Shown in pieces: positions 44,692 to 54,667 of a stretch of 64,000 nucleotides of DNA (position 1 is the first letter of the stretch; every line of letters begins with the position of its first letter). This stretch comes from Solibacillus sp. FSL H8-0523 (GTDB taxonomy: Bacteria; Bacillota; Bacilli; Bacillales_A; Planococcaceae): the NCBI RefSeq assembly GCF_038051985.1, contig NZ_CP150291.1, forward strand, positions 2,480,001 to 2,544,000. Reading direction: 5' to 3'. The position numbers were made by a program, and so were the translations under genes. The notes beneath the pieces are model-generated. The model was not told the origin of the DNA. It searched no databases and saw only the letters and a list, made by a program, of their open reading frames with translations.

Positions 44692-46986
44692 CTACTGTTT
44701 TACGTCCAATTTTTCACGCAATACTTTTGCTGCAGCAACCATGTTTTTAAGTGCTGCGATTGTTTCTGGCTCCTGACGTGTTTTTAAGCCGCAATCTGGA
44801 TTTACCCAAAATAATGGTGCAGGAATAACTGCTAAGCTATCGTTTAAAATATCCGTCATTTCAACAATCTCTGGTACACGTGGACTATGAATATCATACA
44901 CACCTAAACCTACACCATACGGATATGAATCGTCTTGTAGTGAATGAATTAATTCCCCGTGACTACGAGATGTTTCCAGTGAGATCACATCGGCATTTAA
45001 TGCGGTAATGGGTTCGATGAAATCATTGAACTCGCAATAGCACATATGCGTGTGAATTTGTGTTTCATTATCAACGTTTGAAGTTGATAATTTGAAAGCT
45101 TTGACCGCCCATTGTAAATAATCGGCCCAGTTTTCTTTACGTAGTGGTAAGCCTTCTCGTAAAGCTGGCTCATCAACCTGAATAATGCGAATTCCGGCAT
45201 CTTCAAGCGCCGCTACTTCTTTACGTAGGGCAAGTGCAATTTGATTGGCTACATCCGCGCGTGAAATATCGTCACGGACAAATGACCAGTTTAAAATTGT
45301 CACGGGACCTGTTAGCATTCCTTTTACATATTTCGATGTTTTCGATTGTGCAAATACTGCTTCTTTTACAGTCATCGGAGCTGTCCAGTCCACATCACCA
45401 AAGATGATTGGTGGTTTTACACAACGAGAGCCGTATGACACAACCCAAGCATTTTTCGTAAATGCAAAGCCTTCAAGTTTTTCGCCGAAATATTCCACCA
45501 TGTCTGTACGCTCGAATTCACCATGTACTAAAACATCTAACCCTAATTGCTCTTGAATGTGAATCCATCGTGTTGTTTCTTCATTTAATTTTTCTTCATA
45601 TGCTTCATCTGATAGATTACCTTTACGCCAAGCCGCGCGCCACGCTTTTACTTCTCTTGACTGCGGGAAGCTACCTATTGTTGTCGTTGGGAACAATGGT
45701 AAATTTAATGCTCGCTGCTGCAAGGCTAAACGTTCTTCAAATGCTAATGGACGATGGAAATCCTGATTCGTTAATTGCTTGAGCTCATTTGCTACCTTTG
45801 CATTATTGCGACTGACATCGGTTTGTAGTGCCTCGATTGCCTTCATACTCGCTGAAACAGCTGATGGATTCGGCCATACACCCGTTTCAATATACTCGGT
45901 AATCTGTACAATTTCCGGAATTTTTTCATCACTAAACGCTAGCGCATTTTTTAATACGGGCTGTAAGGTAACCTCCACCTTCGTTGTAACTGGACAATGT
46001 TGTAAACTACAAGACGATTGAATCCAAATTTCATTATTTGGAATATAATACTGAATCGCTTGTACAAATTGTGCCTGTTCCATTAAATTCGTGCGCCAAA
46101 TATCACGACCATTAATTAAGCCAATCGCTAATACTTTATCTTGTGGGAAGCCATAGTGACGAATCGCTTGAATATTTCCCTTTTTACCATGAACAAAATC
46201 TAAACCAAAACCGGCAACAGGTAGCTTTATCAGGCGTTCATAGTTGGATAACGCTTCAAAATACGTTGTCAGGATTATGTTCGCTGTCGTCGCCTCATCC
46301 AGTTGCTTATAAATTTCTTCTACTAGGCGTATGTCTTCTTCTGTTAATTCTAGTGTTAATGCAGGCTCTTCTATTTGCACAGAACTTGCACCAGCTTCTG
46401 CTAACTGCTGGATTAACGTACTATATAGAGGTACTAGCTGAATCATAAAGCTAGCTAATTGTTTTTCATCGTACCCTTTTGTTAATTTTGCAAATGTGTA
46501 CGGTCCGATTAAGGTTGCTTTTAGCTCGATACCCGTCACTTCTTTTGCTTCGTTTAACCAATCAACGTAAATGTTATGATTTAATTGCAATTTCGCGTCG
46601 TTATATTCAGGTACGATATAGTGATAGTTTGTATTGAACCATTTTGTCATTTCTGATGCAACCGTATCATCATTACCACGCGCCATTGCGTAATATGTTG
46701 TTAAAGTTTTGGCTCCTTCAATATGTTGATAACGTTCCGGTATCATGTTAAATAAAAAGGCTAAATCTAACATACGATCGTAATAGGTAAAATCCCCGAC
46801 TGTTATTTGTGTTAATCCTAGCGCTTCTTGCTTTTTAATCGATGCTTTACGTAAGTTGGCAAATTCTAGTTGTAATTCCCGTTCTGATAGCTCCTGCTTC
46901 CAAAAACGTTCCACAATCTTTTTCCATTCACGATTTTCCCCAATATACGGATAACCAACTACTGCTGCTTTTACACTCACTTTCAT
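44692..46986 (-). CDS. metE: Cobalamin-independent methionine synthase MetE
   Basis: About 764 aa, normal for MetE. It transfers methyl from 5-methyl-THF-triglutamate to homocysteine with a zinc site: His and Cys in QIHTHMCYCEF, and Cys in WVNPDCGLKTR. Other motifs: GYPYIGENREWKK, FPTTTIGSFPQSREVK, GMLTGPVTILNWSFVRDD and IIQVDEPALREGLP. ATG 46986 has GGAGG only three bases away; GTG 46980 has better spacing and is an alternative start. A cobalamin riboswitch at 47153-47320 with a downstream terminator shuts it off when B12 allows MetH to work. Confidence 0.97.
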   Translation of the reverse strand: MKVSVKAAVVGYPYIGENREWKKIVERFWKQELSERELQLEFANLRKASIKKQEALGLTQITVGDFTYYDRMLDLAFLFNMIPERYQHIEGAKTLTTYYAMARGNDDTVASEMTKWFNTNYHYIVPEYNDAKLQLNHNIYVDWLNEAKEVTGIELKATLIGPYTFAKLTKGYDEKQLASFMIQLVPLYSTLIQQLAEAGASSVQIEEPALTLELTEEDIRLVEEIYKQLDEATTANIILTTYFEALSNYERLIKLPVAGFGLDFVHGKKGNIQAIRHYGFPQDKVLAIGLINGRDIWRTNLMEQAQFVQAIQYYIPNNEIWIQSSCSLQHCPVTTKVEVTLQPVLKNALAFSDEKIPEIVQITEYIETGVWPNPSAVSASMKAIEALQTDVSRNNAKVANELKQLTNQDFHRPLAFEERLALQQRALNLPLFPTTTIGSFPQSREVKAWRAAWRKGNLSDEAYEEKLNEETTRWIHIQEQLGLDVLVHGEFERTDMVEYFGEKLEGFAFTKNAWVVSYGSRCVKPPIIFGDVDWTAPMTVKEAVFAQSKTSKYVKGMLTGPVTILNWSFVRDDISRADVANQIALALRKEVAALEDAGIRIIQVDEPALREGLPLRKENWADYLQWAVKAFKLSTSNVDNETQIHTHMCYCEFNDFIEPITALNADVISLETSRSHGELIHSLQDDSYPYGVGLGVYDIHSPRVPEIVEMTDILNDSLAVIPAPLFWVNPDCGLKTRQEPETIAALKNMVAAAKVLREKLDVKQ

Positions 46987-47018
46987 CAACCTCCAAATTG
47001 TCGTTTACATAACCAAAT

Positions 47019-47053
47019 AAAAAACCACTATTTCACATGAGAAATAGCGGTGG
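47019..47053 (-). terminator. Riboswitch terminator of metE
   Basis: Minus strand: CCACCGCTATTTC pairs with GAAATAGTGGTT, followed by TTTTTATTT, between the cobalamin aptamer and metE. Confidence 0.88.
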
Positions 47054-47152
47054 AAGTTTTGATGCATCAACAAATAAGCAAACGATTAGGTTCACTGTAT
47101 CTCGCACAAAACACCACTTATCTCCTCGTAAGCTTTTGGTGTGTACTAGGAA

Positions 47153-47320
47153 ATAGGCAGGTCTCCTGACTTATCATCAACATTTGTTAACAGCCTTCCC
47201 AGTCACCCAGTGGCGTTTGTTAAAAAACTCCGAATTACAGTTGCGGGACAGTGATGGAATTGCACCATGCTTCCCTTTTCAGCTTGCTCTCACAAGCACC
47301 TATTCTTAACACGTTATGTA
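47153..47320 (-). ncRNA. Cobalamin riboswitch (metE leader)
   Basis: On the minus strand: GGGAAGC, CACTGTCCCGCAACTGTAAT, the B12 box GCCACTG with GGGAAGGC, and GATAAGTCAGGAGACCTGCC. All conserved elements of the adenosylcobalamin aptamer are present, followed by a terminator. The sequence 47321-47579 shows no gene and holds the promoters of metE and the divergent oxidoreductase. Confidence 0.95.
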
Positions 47321-47579
47321 ATTGACACTAACTATAGCATAACTTGTTCTATTGATAATCTATTTTTCTGAAAATTATTATATTTTAGGGAAATGAAGCA
47401 ATATTCGTTTCCAAGCGAGATTTATTGTACAAGTTCATCCCAACTTTTAAACTTTTTCTTGATAATTTATTTTGGTTACGGCACTATAAATACAGAACAT
47501 TTTTAGCAAAAGGTACGTCTAAAATTTAGTAACATAATTGGCAAGTCACTTGCATTACAACTAACATGGGAGGTTTTTT

Positions 47580-48503
47580 ATGTACGATGTTTGTATTATA
47601 GGTGGCGGTCCTGCTGGTATGTATAGTGCGTTTTACTGTGCATCACGTGGATTAAACACCTTACTTTTAGAGGGCAATAAAAAATTAGGCGGACGGCTAC
47701 ATTATTATTTAGATATGCCGATTTATGACCTACCTGGACAGTACGGGATTACTGCCGAGGAATACTTACGAAATTTAGAACGACAATTACATATTAGCTC
47801 GGCACAAATTCTGTTAAATGAGCGTGTGCGGCATGTACATTTTGACCAGCACTTTACGGTTCAAACGACTTCGAATACTTATGAAGCAAAAACGATCATC
47901 AACGCAACGGGTACGGGCTATATTCAGCACAAAAAATTACAAAGTGAATCCATCACAGCAGCAGCGCTCCCGCACATTAGCTATTCTTTACCCGCTAATT
48001 TTGAAAGCACTGAAAAAATTGCCATTATCGGACACACTCCGATGGCAATCGATTGGGCCATCCAGTTAAAAAAGCGCGGTGTCGACGTGTTACTGATCGA
48101 ATCCCAATCAATTCAGCTACAGCCCATTTTAATGGATGCGATACAGGCACTTCAAATTCCAATACGTTCCTTGCAGCACACTCAAATTGATTATCACTTA
48201 AGTACCTTTAGCATCAATGACGAACCGTTCTCGCATGTTTTCTGTCATATTGGCACGACAAAAGAGAGCTTCACGCTCCCTTGCCGCGTCGTACAAAAAG
48301 ATAATAGTTACACGTCGTTAGCTGGCTATTTTATCGCTGGGGATGCCCGTTTTGAACAAGATAAGCTCAAGCTGATCCACGGTGCAACACACGATGCCAT
48401 GCAGGCCAGTAACGCAGCTTATTTATATTTAAAACCGAATGACACGTACCAGCCAATAGTTTCAACACATCATCCGATTTTTAAAGATTGGAATAGACAC
48501 TAG
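47580..48503 (+). CDS. FAD-dependent oxidoreductase, ferredoxin-NADP reductase-like, altered NADPH site
   Basis: 307 aa, slightly shorter than the ~330 aa of thioredoxin-reductase-like ferredoxin/flavodoxin-NADP reductases (YumC type). The FAD motif VCIIGGGPAGMYSAFYCASR and the late GYFIAGDAR motif are intact, no CxxC redox pair exists. The second Rossmann motif, normally GGGDSAxDWA, is IAIIGHTPMAIDWA (residues 148-161), losing two of three glycines, so NADPH binding is doubtful. Strong GGGAGG before ATG 47580. It lies divergent from metE beyond the riboswitch; a physiological link is not shown. Confidence 0.8.
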   Translation: MYDVCIIGGGPAGMYSAFYCASRGLNTLLLEGNKKLGGRLHYYLDMPIYDLPGQYGITAEEYLRNLERQLHISSAQILLNERVRHVHFDQHFTVQTTSNTYEAKTIINATGTGYIQHKKLQSESITAAALPHISYSLPANFESTEKIAIIGHTPMAIDWAIQLKKRGVDVLLIESQSIQLQPILMDAIQALQIPIRSLQHTQIDYHLSTFSINDEPFSHVFCHIGTTKESFTLPCRVVQKDNSYTSLAGYFIAGDARFEQDKLKLIHGATHDAMQASNAAYLYLKPNDTYQPIVSTHHPIFKDWNRH

Positions 48504-48534
48504 AAAAGTTACGGGTTCTCCGACCAAACTTTGA

Positions 48535-48573
48535 AAAGCGGCGTCCGGAAATTACTTTCCAGACACCGCTTTA
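48535..48573. terminator. Terminator between oxidoreductase and cstA
   Basis: AAAGCGG-GTC-GGAAA pairs with TTTCC-GAC-CCGCTTT around TTAC with small bulges, between convergent genes. Confidence 0.8.
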
Positions 48574-48576
48574 TCT

Positions 48577-50373
48577 TTATGCTTGTTGCACTTTATTCGT
48601 AAATCGTGGATGTGCCCATAATTCACGCCATTTCATGAATGATGCTATGACAATGATTAATCCTAGTGTTAACATAATTACCGATAACACACCGTTTAAC
48701 ACATTGTAGCCACCTGCCGCTGCATTCCAGTACACATTTTTAACCATCCAGTAACCTGCAACGTTTACCGTTACATAAAGATACACTAATGGAATAAAGC
48801 ACGTTAACACGTAAATGCGCTTATCTGCAACTTTTAATACAAATGTTACGCCACATACTAAACCAATCGACGCCATTAACTGATTCGACACACCAAACAG
48901 TGCCCAAACCGACGCAATATCACCCGAATTCAGTAAGTACCCCCACATGACACAAGCGAGCGCACTTGCCCCGATTGTACCCGGTAACCAGTCTGTTTTC
49001 TTCAGTGGCTTATAAACATTTCCTAGGAAATCTTGAATTAAATAACGTGCTGTACGCGTTCCCGCATCAATTGCCGTTAAAATAAATACCGCTTCAAACA
49101 TAATGACAAATTGATAGAAGTAGCTTGTTAAATGACTAAACCATTCCACTCCAGAGAAAATCGAAGCCATACCAACAGCAAGTGTTACCGCACCACCCGT
49201 ACGCCCCTCTAAATCCATCCCGATTGCTTCTGAAAGTGCTGGTAAATCAACAACGGACATACCAAGCGTTGCAAATTTCTCAGGTGTTGAGTTAATAGCA
49301 AAATAGTCTCCCGGATGTAAAACTGTCGCTGCGATTAATGCCATAATAGCTACGACACACTCAACTAACATCGCGCCAAAACCAACGACGCGAATATCTT
49401 CCCAACGATCTAACATTTTCGGTGTTGTCCCTGAACCTACAAACGCATGGAACCCAGATATCGCACCACATGCAATGGTGATCGATACGAACGGCCACAC
49501 GGGACCTGCAACGATTGGACCTCCACCACCTAAAAAGTCAGGAATAATAGCTGGGAATTGAATAACCGGATTAATTAGGAACACCCCGATAATTAACGCA
49601 ATGAACACACCGATTTTCATAAAGCTTGATAAATAATCACGCGGCGCAAGTAAGAACCACACTGGTAAAGCAGCCGCAAAGAATGCATAAATTGGTAAAA
49701 TAATAGATAATGTTTCTTTATCTAATGTAAGTAAATCTCCAAGCCACGTTCCTTGAATAGCTGGTCCGTAAAATACAGCCGCAACAAGGAGCGCGATTCC
49801 TAATATCGTAGAAAACTTTAAATTCCCCGTAAATTTGTTAATTAAGCCCATAAGCATCGCAATTGGAATCGTTGCTGCTACGGCAAATGTACCCCACGGA
49901 TTATCTGCTAATGCACCTAAAATAACCATGGATAAACCGGCCATTGTAATGGTAATGATGAATAGCATCGCTAACCCTGTACAAAAACCTGCCACCGGTC
50001 CTAATTCTTCACGCATTACTTCAGAAAGTGATTTACCTCCCTTTGTCATCGAAGCAAATAATACAACCGCATCGTGTACTGCTCCCCCGATTACTGCACC
50101 AACTAGTAACCAAATATAACCTGGTAAGTAACCAAATTGTGCTGCTAAGATTGGACCAACAAGTGGACCAGCCGCTGCAATCGCCGCGAAGTGATGACCA
50201 AACGCTATCCATCTATTCGTTGGCACGAAATCCTTACCATCTTCATTTTCATGCGCTGGTGTTGGCATGTCTTCATTAATTTTTAATACCTTTTTTGTAA
50301 AGAAAATTCCATAAAAACGATAGGCAATCACTAAAATACAGATTGCTGCAATCACTAAAGTTATGGCGTTCAT
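48577..50373 (-). CDS. cstA: CstA family transporter (carbon starvation protein)
   Basis: 598 aa, about 16 spans. Starts with MNAITLVIAAICILVIAYRF; conserved blocks: AAAGPLVGPILAAQFGYLPG, GAVHDAVVLFASMTKGGKS, ISGFHAFVGSGTTPKML and the C-terminal SNQLMASIGL. E. coli members CstA and BtsT import pyruvate or peptides under carbon starvation. GGGGGAAG precedes ATG 50373. It is divergent from pyruvate carboxylase, suggesting a shared role in pyruvate use. A CstA C-terminal DUF4161 extension seems shortened, as in Gram-positive members. Confidence 0.93.
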   Translation of the reverse strand: MNAITLVIAAICILVIAYRFYGIFFTKKVLKINEDMPTPAHENEDGKDFVPTNRWIAFGHHFAAIAAAGPLVGPILAAQFGYLPGYIWLLVGAVIGGAVHDAVVLFASMTKGGKSLSEVMREELGPVAGFCTGLAMLFIITITMAGLSMVILGALADNPWGTFAVAATIPIAMLMGLINKFTGNLKFSTILGIALLVAAVFYGPAIQGTWLGDLLTLDKETLSIILPIYAFFAAALPVWFLLAPRDYLSSFMKIGVFIALIIGVFLINPVIQFPAIIPDFLGGGGPIVAGPVWPFVSITIACGAISGFHAFVGSGTTPKMLDRWEDIRVVGFGAMLVECVVAIMALIAATVLHPGDYFAINSTPEKFATLGMSVVDLPALSEAIGMDLEGRTGGAVTLAVGMASIFSGVEWFSHLTSYFYQFVIMFEAVFILTAIDAGTRTARYLIQDFLGNVYKPLKKTDWLPGTIGASALACVMWGYLLNSGDIASVWALFGVSNQLMASIGLVCGVTFVLKVADKRIYVLTCFIPLVYLYVTVNVAGYWMVKNVYWNAAAGGYNVLNGVLSVIMLTLGLIIVIASFMKWRELWAHPRFTNKVQQA

Positions 50374-50714
50374 AATGCTTCCCCCAATATATGTATTTAC
50401 TAAATGACCATTTTGAAAAATAAGATAATTCTAAATTTTTATGCATCAATTAGTTTTTCTCATCCTAGCATCTTTTTTGTTCTATAACAAATGTTTTTAG
50501 AATAGTAATCTGTTATACAAACAGATGCATTTATATAGAATAAACGCTATTTTTAAAAGAATATTCCAAATTAATTTTATACAATTATAGCGCTTTAATT
50601 GTTCTTAATATTCTAGAAAAACTCAAAATTTCGTCCATTTCACTTTGGATTAACCAATTTTTATTATTGCAATCTAATTTCATCTCTGTTAGCGTAGGAG
50701 GCACAAATCAATCA
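50374..50714. other. Promoter region between cstA and pyc leader
   Basis: AT-rich, no gene recognised. TTCTATAAC and GTTATACAAAC dyads near 50482-50522 and TATAGAATAAACGC near 50534 are possible cstA control elements, none convincing. Promoters of both divergent units must lie here. Confidence 0.4.
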
Positions 50715-50872
50715 TTGAATTGGTATAACTAACGCACTTAGTTATTTAAAAGGGAAGTCTGTGAAAGTCAGACACTGTCCCGCAACTGTAATTGGGAGTT
50801 TATTCGCACAAGCCACTGTCATGGGAAGGCGCGAATAAATGTTGATCATAAGTCAGGAGACCTGCCAAGTTC
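50715..50872 (+). ncRNA. Cobalamin riboswitch upstream of pyruvate carboxylase
   Basis: AAAAGGGAAGTCTGTG, CACTGTCCCGCAACTGTAAT, the B12 box AAGCCACTG with GGGAAGGCG and TAAGTCAGGAGACCTGCC are all present and in order. A terminator follows at 50968-51000 and then pyc. The aptamer is as well conserved as the metE copy, which argues for function. Confidence 0.94.
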
Positions 50873-50967
50873 ATTGCATCGATCAACCTACGTGGATCTA
50901 GGGAAGATGTTAATATTTGTCGCACAGATCACACTTCATTATGAATGTGTTTATTTAGCAACTAATA

Positions 50968-51000
50968 TTAGCAGCTTACTCTTAAGTAAGTTGCTTTTTT
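50968..51000 (+). terminator. Riboswitch terminator of pyc
   Basis: GCAGCTTAC pairs with GTAAGTTGC (one G-U pair) and is followed by TTTTTT. AGCAACT at 50957-50963 can pair with the 3' arm instead, a possible alternative fold. Confidence 0.82.
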
Positions 51001-51063
51001 GTTCGCACAGAATGATAACGCTTACACCCGTAGCACTCTAATTAAGAAAAGGTGAATTACTTC

Positions 51064-54000
51064 ATGTTAAGCATTCAAAAAGTTTTAGTTGCCAACCGTG
51101 GCGAAATTGCAATTCGAGTATTTCGAGCACTAACAGAAATGAAAATCAAAACCGTAGCGATTTATTCCAATGAAGACAATGGATCCTACCACCGCTATAA
51201 AGCAGATGAAGCATATTTAGTTGGTGAAGGAAAAAAACCAATAGATGCATACTTAGATATTGAGGGCATTATCGATATTGCAAAAAAATGCGGAGCGGAT
51301 GCGATTCATCCAGGATACGGATTTTTATCTGAAAATCTTCATTTCGCACAACGCTGTGAAGAAGAAGGTATTATCTTTATTGGGCCAACAACCGATCATT
51401 TATACATGTTTGGCGATAAAGTAAAAGCTCGTGAACAAGCGGTTTTAGCTGGAATTCCTGTTATTCCTGGAACAGATGGACCGATTGCTTCGCTTGAGGA
51501 AGCAATTGATTTTGCCAATACATACGGTTACCCAATCATGATTAAAGCGGCACTTGGTGGTGGCGGTCGTGGGATGCGTTTAGTTGAAACAGCGAGCCAA
51601 CTTGGGGAAGGCTATACGCGCGCAAAATCAGAAGCAAAAGCAGCTTTTGGCTCTGATGAAGTGTATGTAGAAAAGGCAATCATAAAGCCAAAGCATATTG
51701 AAGTACAAATTATTGGGGATACTCATGGGAATATCGTTCACTTATATGAACGTGATTGTTCGATCCAGCGTCGCCATCAAAAGGTCGTTGAAATTGCACC
51801 GTCAATTTCCATTTCTAGTAAACTACGTCACAATATTTGTAATGCAGCTGTCAAGCTCATGCAAAACGTTAACTATGTAAACGCAGGTACCGTTGAATTT
51901 TTAGTAGCTGATGATGCATTTTATTTCATTGAAGTAAACCCTCGAATTCAAGTGGAGCATACGATTACGGAAATGATTACCGGTATTGATATTGTGCAAA
52001 CACAAATTCATATCGCCGCTGGTAAAAGCCTAAAAGATGCGGAAGTTGGTGTACCCAGCCAACAAGATATCCCCCTTTTCGGCTATGCAATTCAATCTCG
52101 CGTCACAACGGAAGATCCACAAAATCAGTTTATGCCGGATACTGGAAAACTTCAGGTGTACCGTTCATCAGGTGGTTTCGGCGTTCGTTTAGATGCCGGA
52201 AATGGCTTCCAAGGTGCTGTTGTCACACCTTACTATGATTCATTACTTGTGAAAATCTCCACTTGGGGTACAACATTTAAGCAAGCCGCTGAAAAAATGG
52301 ATCGTAACTTACGTGAGTTCCGCATTCGCGGAGTTAAAACAAATATTTCATTTTTAGAAAACGTCATGGTACACCCAAGCTTTTTAAAAGGTGATTTTAA
52401 TACAAGCTTTATTGATACAACACCTGAACTACTTGATTTTAAATTACCAAAAAACCGTGCATCAAAACTGCTGGATTACATTGGTAATGTTACAGTCAAC
52501 GGTTTCCCTGGTGTCGATACAAAAACAAAACCGATTTTAACGAAGCCTCGTATACCAGACATTTTCGTACCGACTGATTTACAAGGTACGAAGCAAATTC
52601 TTGATACACAAGGTGTCGATGGTTTAGTCAAATGGATTCAAGCACAAGACGATGTATTGTTAACAGATACAACAATGCGTGATGCGCATCAGTCGTTACT
52701 TGCGACGCGTATGCGAAGTACCGATATACTTGCGGTTGCAAAAGAAACAGCAGCTGGTATGCATTCACACTTCTCACTTGAAATGTGGGGTGGCGCAACA
52801 TTTGACGTCGCTTACCGTTTTTTAAAAGAAGATCCTTGGACACGTTTAGAGCAGCTACGAAAAGAAATTCCAAATGTATTATTCCAAATGCTACTGCGCG
52901 GGGCTAATGCGGTTGGTTATAAAAACTATTCGGATAATGTCATTCGCGAGTTTATCGCACAGTCTGCCGAATCAGGTATTGATGTATTCCGCATTTTCGA
53001 TTCATTAAACTGGATTCAGTCGATGGAAATTTCAATTGATGCCGTGCGTCAAGCGGGCAAAGTCGCCGAAGCAGCGATTTGCTATACGGGCGATATTTTA
53101 AATGATGGGCGGGCGAAATATTCTGCTCAATATTATAAGGATATGGCAAAACAACTTGAACAAGCCGGCGCACATATTTTAGCGATTAAAGATATGGCGG
53201 GTCTTTTAAAACCTGAAGCCGCCTACCGTTTAGTATCTGAATTAAAAGCAGTAACAGACCTACCGATTCATTTGCACTCACACGATACGAGTGGCAACGG
53301 TATTTACACCTATGCTCGTGCCATTGATGCAGGTGTTGATATTATCGACACGGCCCTTGGTTCAATGTCTGGCTTAACGTCACAACCATCTGCTAACTCA
53401 TTAGTTTATGCATTGGATGGTGCAAAACGACAAGTACGTGCTGATATTGAGGCATTAGAAAAACTTTCTTATTACTATGAAGATGTACGCAAATATTACC
53501 GTGAATTCGAAAGTGGTATGGTGAGCCCGCATTCAGAGGTATATGTCCATGAAATGCCAGGCGGTCAATATAGTAACCTACAGCAGCAAGCTAAAAGTGT
53601 TGGCCTTGGCGATCGCTGGGAAGAAGTAAAGGTGATGTACGGTCGCGTCAATTTACTGTTTGGCGATATCGTGAAAGTAACCCCTTCTTCAAAAGTTGTT
53701 GGGGATATGGCACTATTTATGGTACAAAACAATTTAAATGAAGAAACCATATTAACACGCGGTCAAACTCTAGACTTCCCTAGTTCAGTAATTGAATTAT
53801 TCCAAGGCTATTTAGGTCAGCCACATGGTGGATTCCCGAAGGAACTACAACGCGTCATCTTAAAAAATCGTGCGCCAATAACCGTACGACCTGGTGAATT
53901 ATTACCAGAGGTCGATTTACAAGTCATTTTGCACATGCTTGAGGAAAAATATCCACAACGCACCTTTACGAAAAAGGATTGTATCGCCTATGCGCTGTAT

Positions 54001-54498
54001 GACAAAGTATTTGAAGCATATGTTCAAACAAATGAACAATTCGGTGATATTACGGTGTTAGATACACCGACATTCATTTATGGACTAAAGCTTGGTGAAG
54101 AAATTGAGGTTGAAATTGAAAAAGGGAAAACGCTGATTATAAAACTCATTTCAATTGGCGAAGCCCAACATGATGGCACACGTATTTTGTACTTCGAGCT
54201 TAATGGTCAATCTCGTGAGTTAATCATTAAAGATTTCAGTTTAGATAGTAAGGAAGCAGCAATTTTAAAAGCAGATCCTACGAATACGAGCCAAATTGGT
54301 GCTACGATGCCTGGAACCGTATTAAAGGTAGTAATTAATAAAGGAAGTAAAGTAAAACGCGGTGACCATCTACTTATAACGGAAGCGATGAAAATGGAAA
54401 CGACTGTTCAAGCTCCTAAAGATGGCATCATTAAAGAGATCTATGTACAAGCGGGCTCAGCCCTTTCCACTGGCGATTTATTAATCGAATTCGAATAG
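51064..54498 (+). CDS. pyc: Pyruvate carboxylase
   Basis: About 1,144 aa, complete. Biotin carboxylase domain (1-450) with KVLVANRGEIAIRVFRA, glycine loop KAALGGGGRGMR and EVNPRIQVEH; carboxyltransferase domain (~530-830) with DTTMRDAHQSLLATRM and HLHSHDTSGNG; biotinyl carrier at the end with EAMKMET, biotin on Lys1110. It carboxylates pyruvate to oxaloacetate with bicarbonate and ATP. ATG 51064 has AAGGTGA at 8 bases; GTG 51052 is less likely. Position behind a cobalamin riboswitch is unusual for a biotin enzyme and implies strong expression only when B12 is scarce. Confidence 0.97.
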   Translation: MLSIQKVLVANRGEIAIRVFRALTEMKIKTVAIYSNEDNGSYHRYKADEAYLVGEGKKPIDAYLDIEGIIDIAKKCGADAIHPGYGFLSENLHFAQRCEEEGIIFIGPTTDHLYMFGDKVKAREQAVLAGIPVIPGTDGPIASLEEAIDFANTYGYPIMIKAALGGGGRGMRLVETASQLGEGYTRAKSEAKAAFGSDEVYVEKAIIKPKHIEVQIIGDTHGNIVHLYERDCSIQRRHQKVVEIAPSISISSKLRHNICNAAVKLMQNVNYVNAGTVEFLVADDAFYFIEVNPRIQVEHTITEMITGIDIVQTQIHIAAGKSLKDAEVGVPSQQDIPLFGYAIQSRVTTEDPQNQFMPDTGKLQVYRSSGGFGVRLDAGNGFQGAVVTPYYDSLLVKISTWGTTFKQAAEKMDRNLREFRIRGVKTNISFLENVMVHPSFLKGDFNTSFIDTTPELLDFKLPKNRASKLLDYIGNVTVNGFPGVDTKTKPILTKPRIPDIFVPTDLQGTKQILDTQGVDGLVKWIQAQDDVLLTDTTMRDAHQSLLATRMRSTDILAVAKETAAGMHSHFSLEMWGGATFDVAYRFLKEDPWTRLEQLRKEIPNVLFQMLLRGANAVGYKNYSDNVIREFIAQSAESGIDVFRIFDSLNWIQSMEISIDAVRQAGKVAEAAICYTGDILNDGRAKYSAQYYKDMAKQLEQAGAHILAIKDMAGLLKPEAAYRLVSELKAVTDLPIHLHSHDTSGNGIYTYARAIDAGVDIIDTALGSMSGLTSQPSANSLVYALDGAKRQVRADIEALEKLSYYYEDVRKYYREFESGMVSPHSEVYVHEMPGGQYSNLQQQAKSVGLGDRWEEVKVMYGRVNLLFGDIVKVTPSSKVVGDMALFMVQNNLNEETILTRGQTLDFPSSVIELFQGYLGQPHGGFPKELQRVILKNRAPITVRPGELLPEVDLQVILHMLEEKYPQRTFTKKDCIAYALYDKVFEAYVQTNEQFGDITVLDTPTFIYGLKLGEEIEVEIEKGKTLIIKLISIGEAQHDGTRILYFELNGQSRELIIKDFSLDSKEAAILKADPTNTSQIGATMPGTVLKVVINKGSKVKRGDHLLITEAMKMETTVQAPKDGIIKEIYVQAGSALSTGDLLIEFE

Positions 54499-54511
54499 AT
54501 GAAATTTACCC

Positions 54512-54546
54512 AAAGGACCACACACGATCTTGTGGTCCTTTCCCTC
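54512..54546 (+). terminator. Terminator after pyc
   Basis: AAAGGACCACA (54512-54522) pairs perfectly with TGTGGTCCTTT (54531-54541), then CCCTCTTTT. Confidence 0.9.
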
Positions 54547-54667
54547 TTTTATAGATAAAATTTACAACTATTTAATACGAAACCTTCTTAAAATTCGAAC
54601 ATTTATTGACGAAATACTAATTATTGCTTATACTATAATTAGTTTTACTAATATAACTTCATATGAA

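Noticed and set aside
50537-50550. Possible cre site before cstA
   Set aside because: Only the TAAACGCTAT core fits; four fixed positions of the consensus mismatch.
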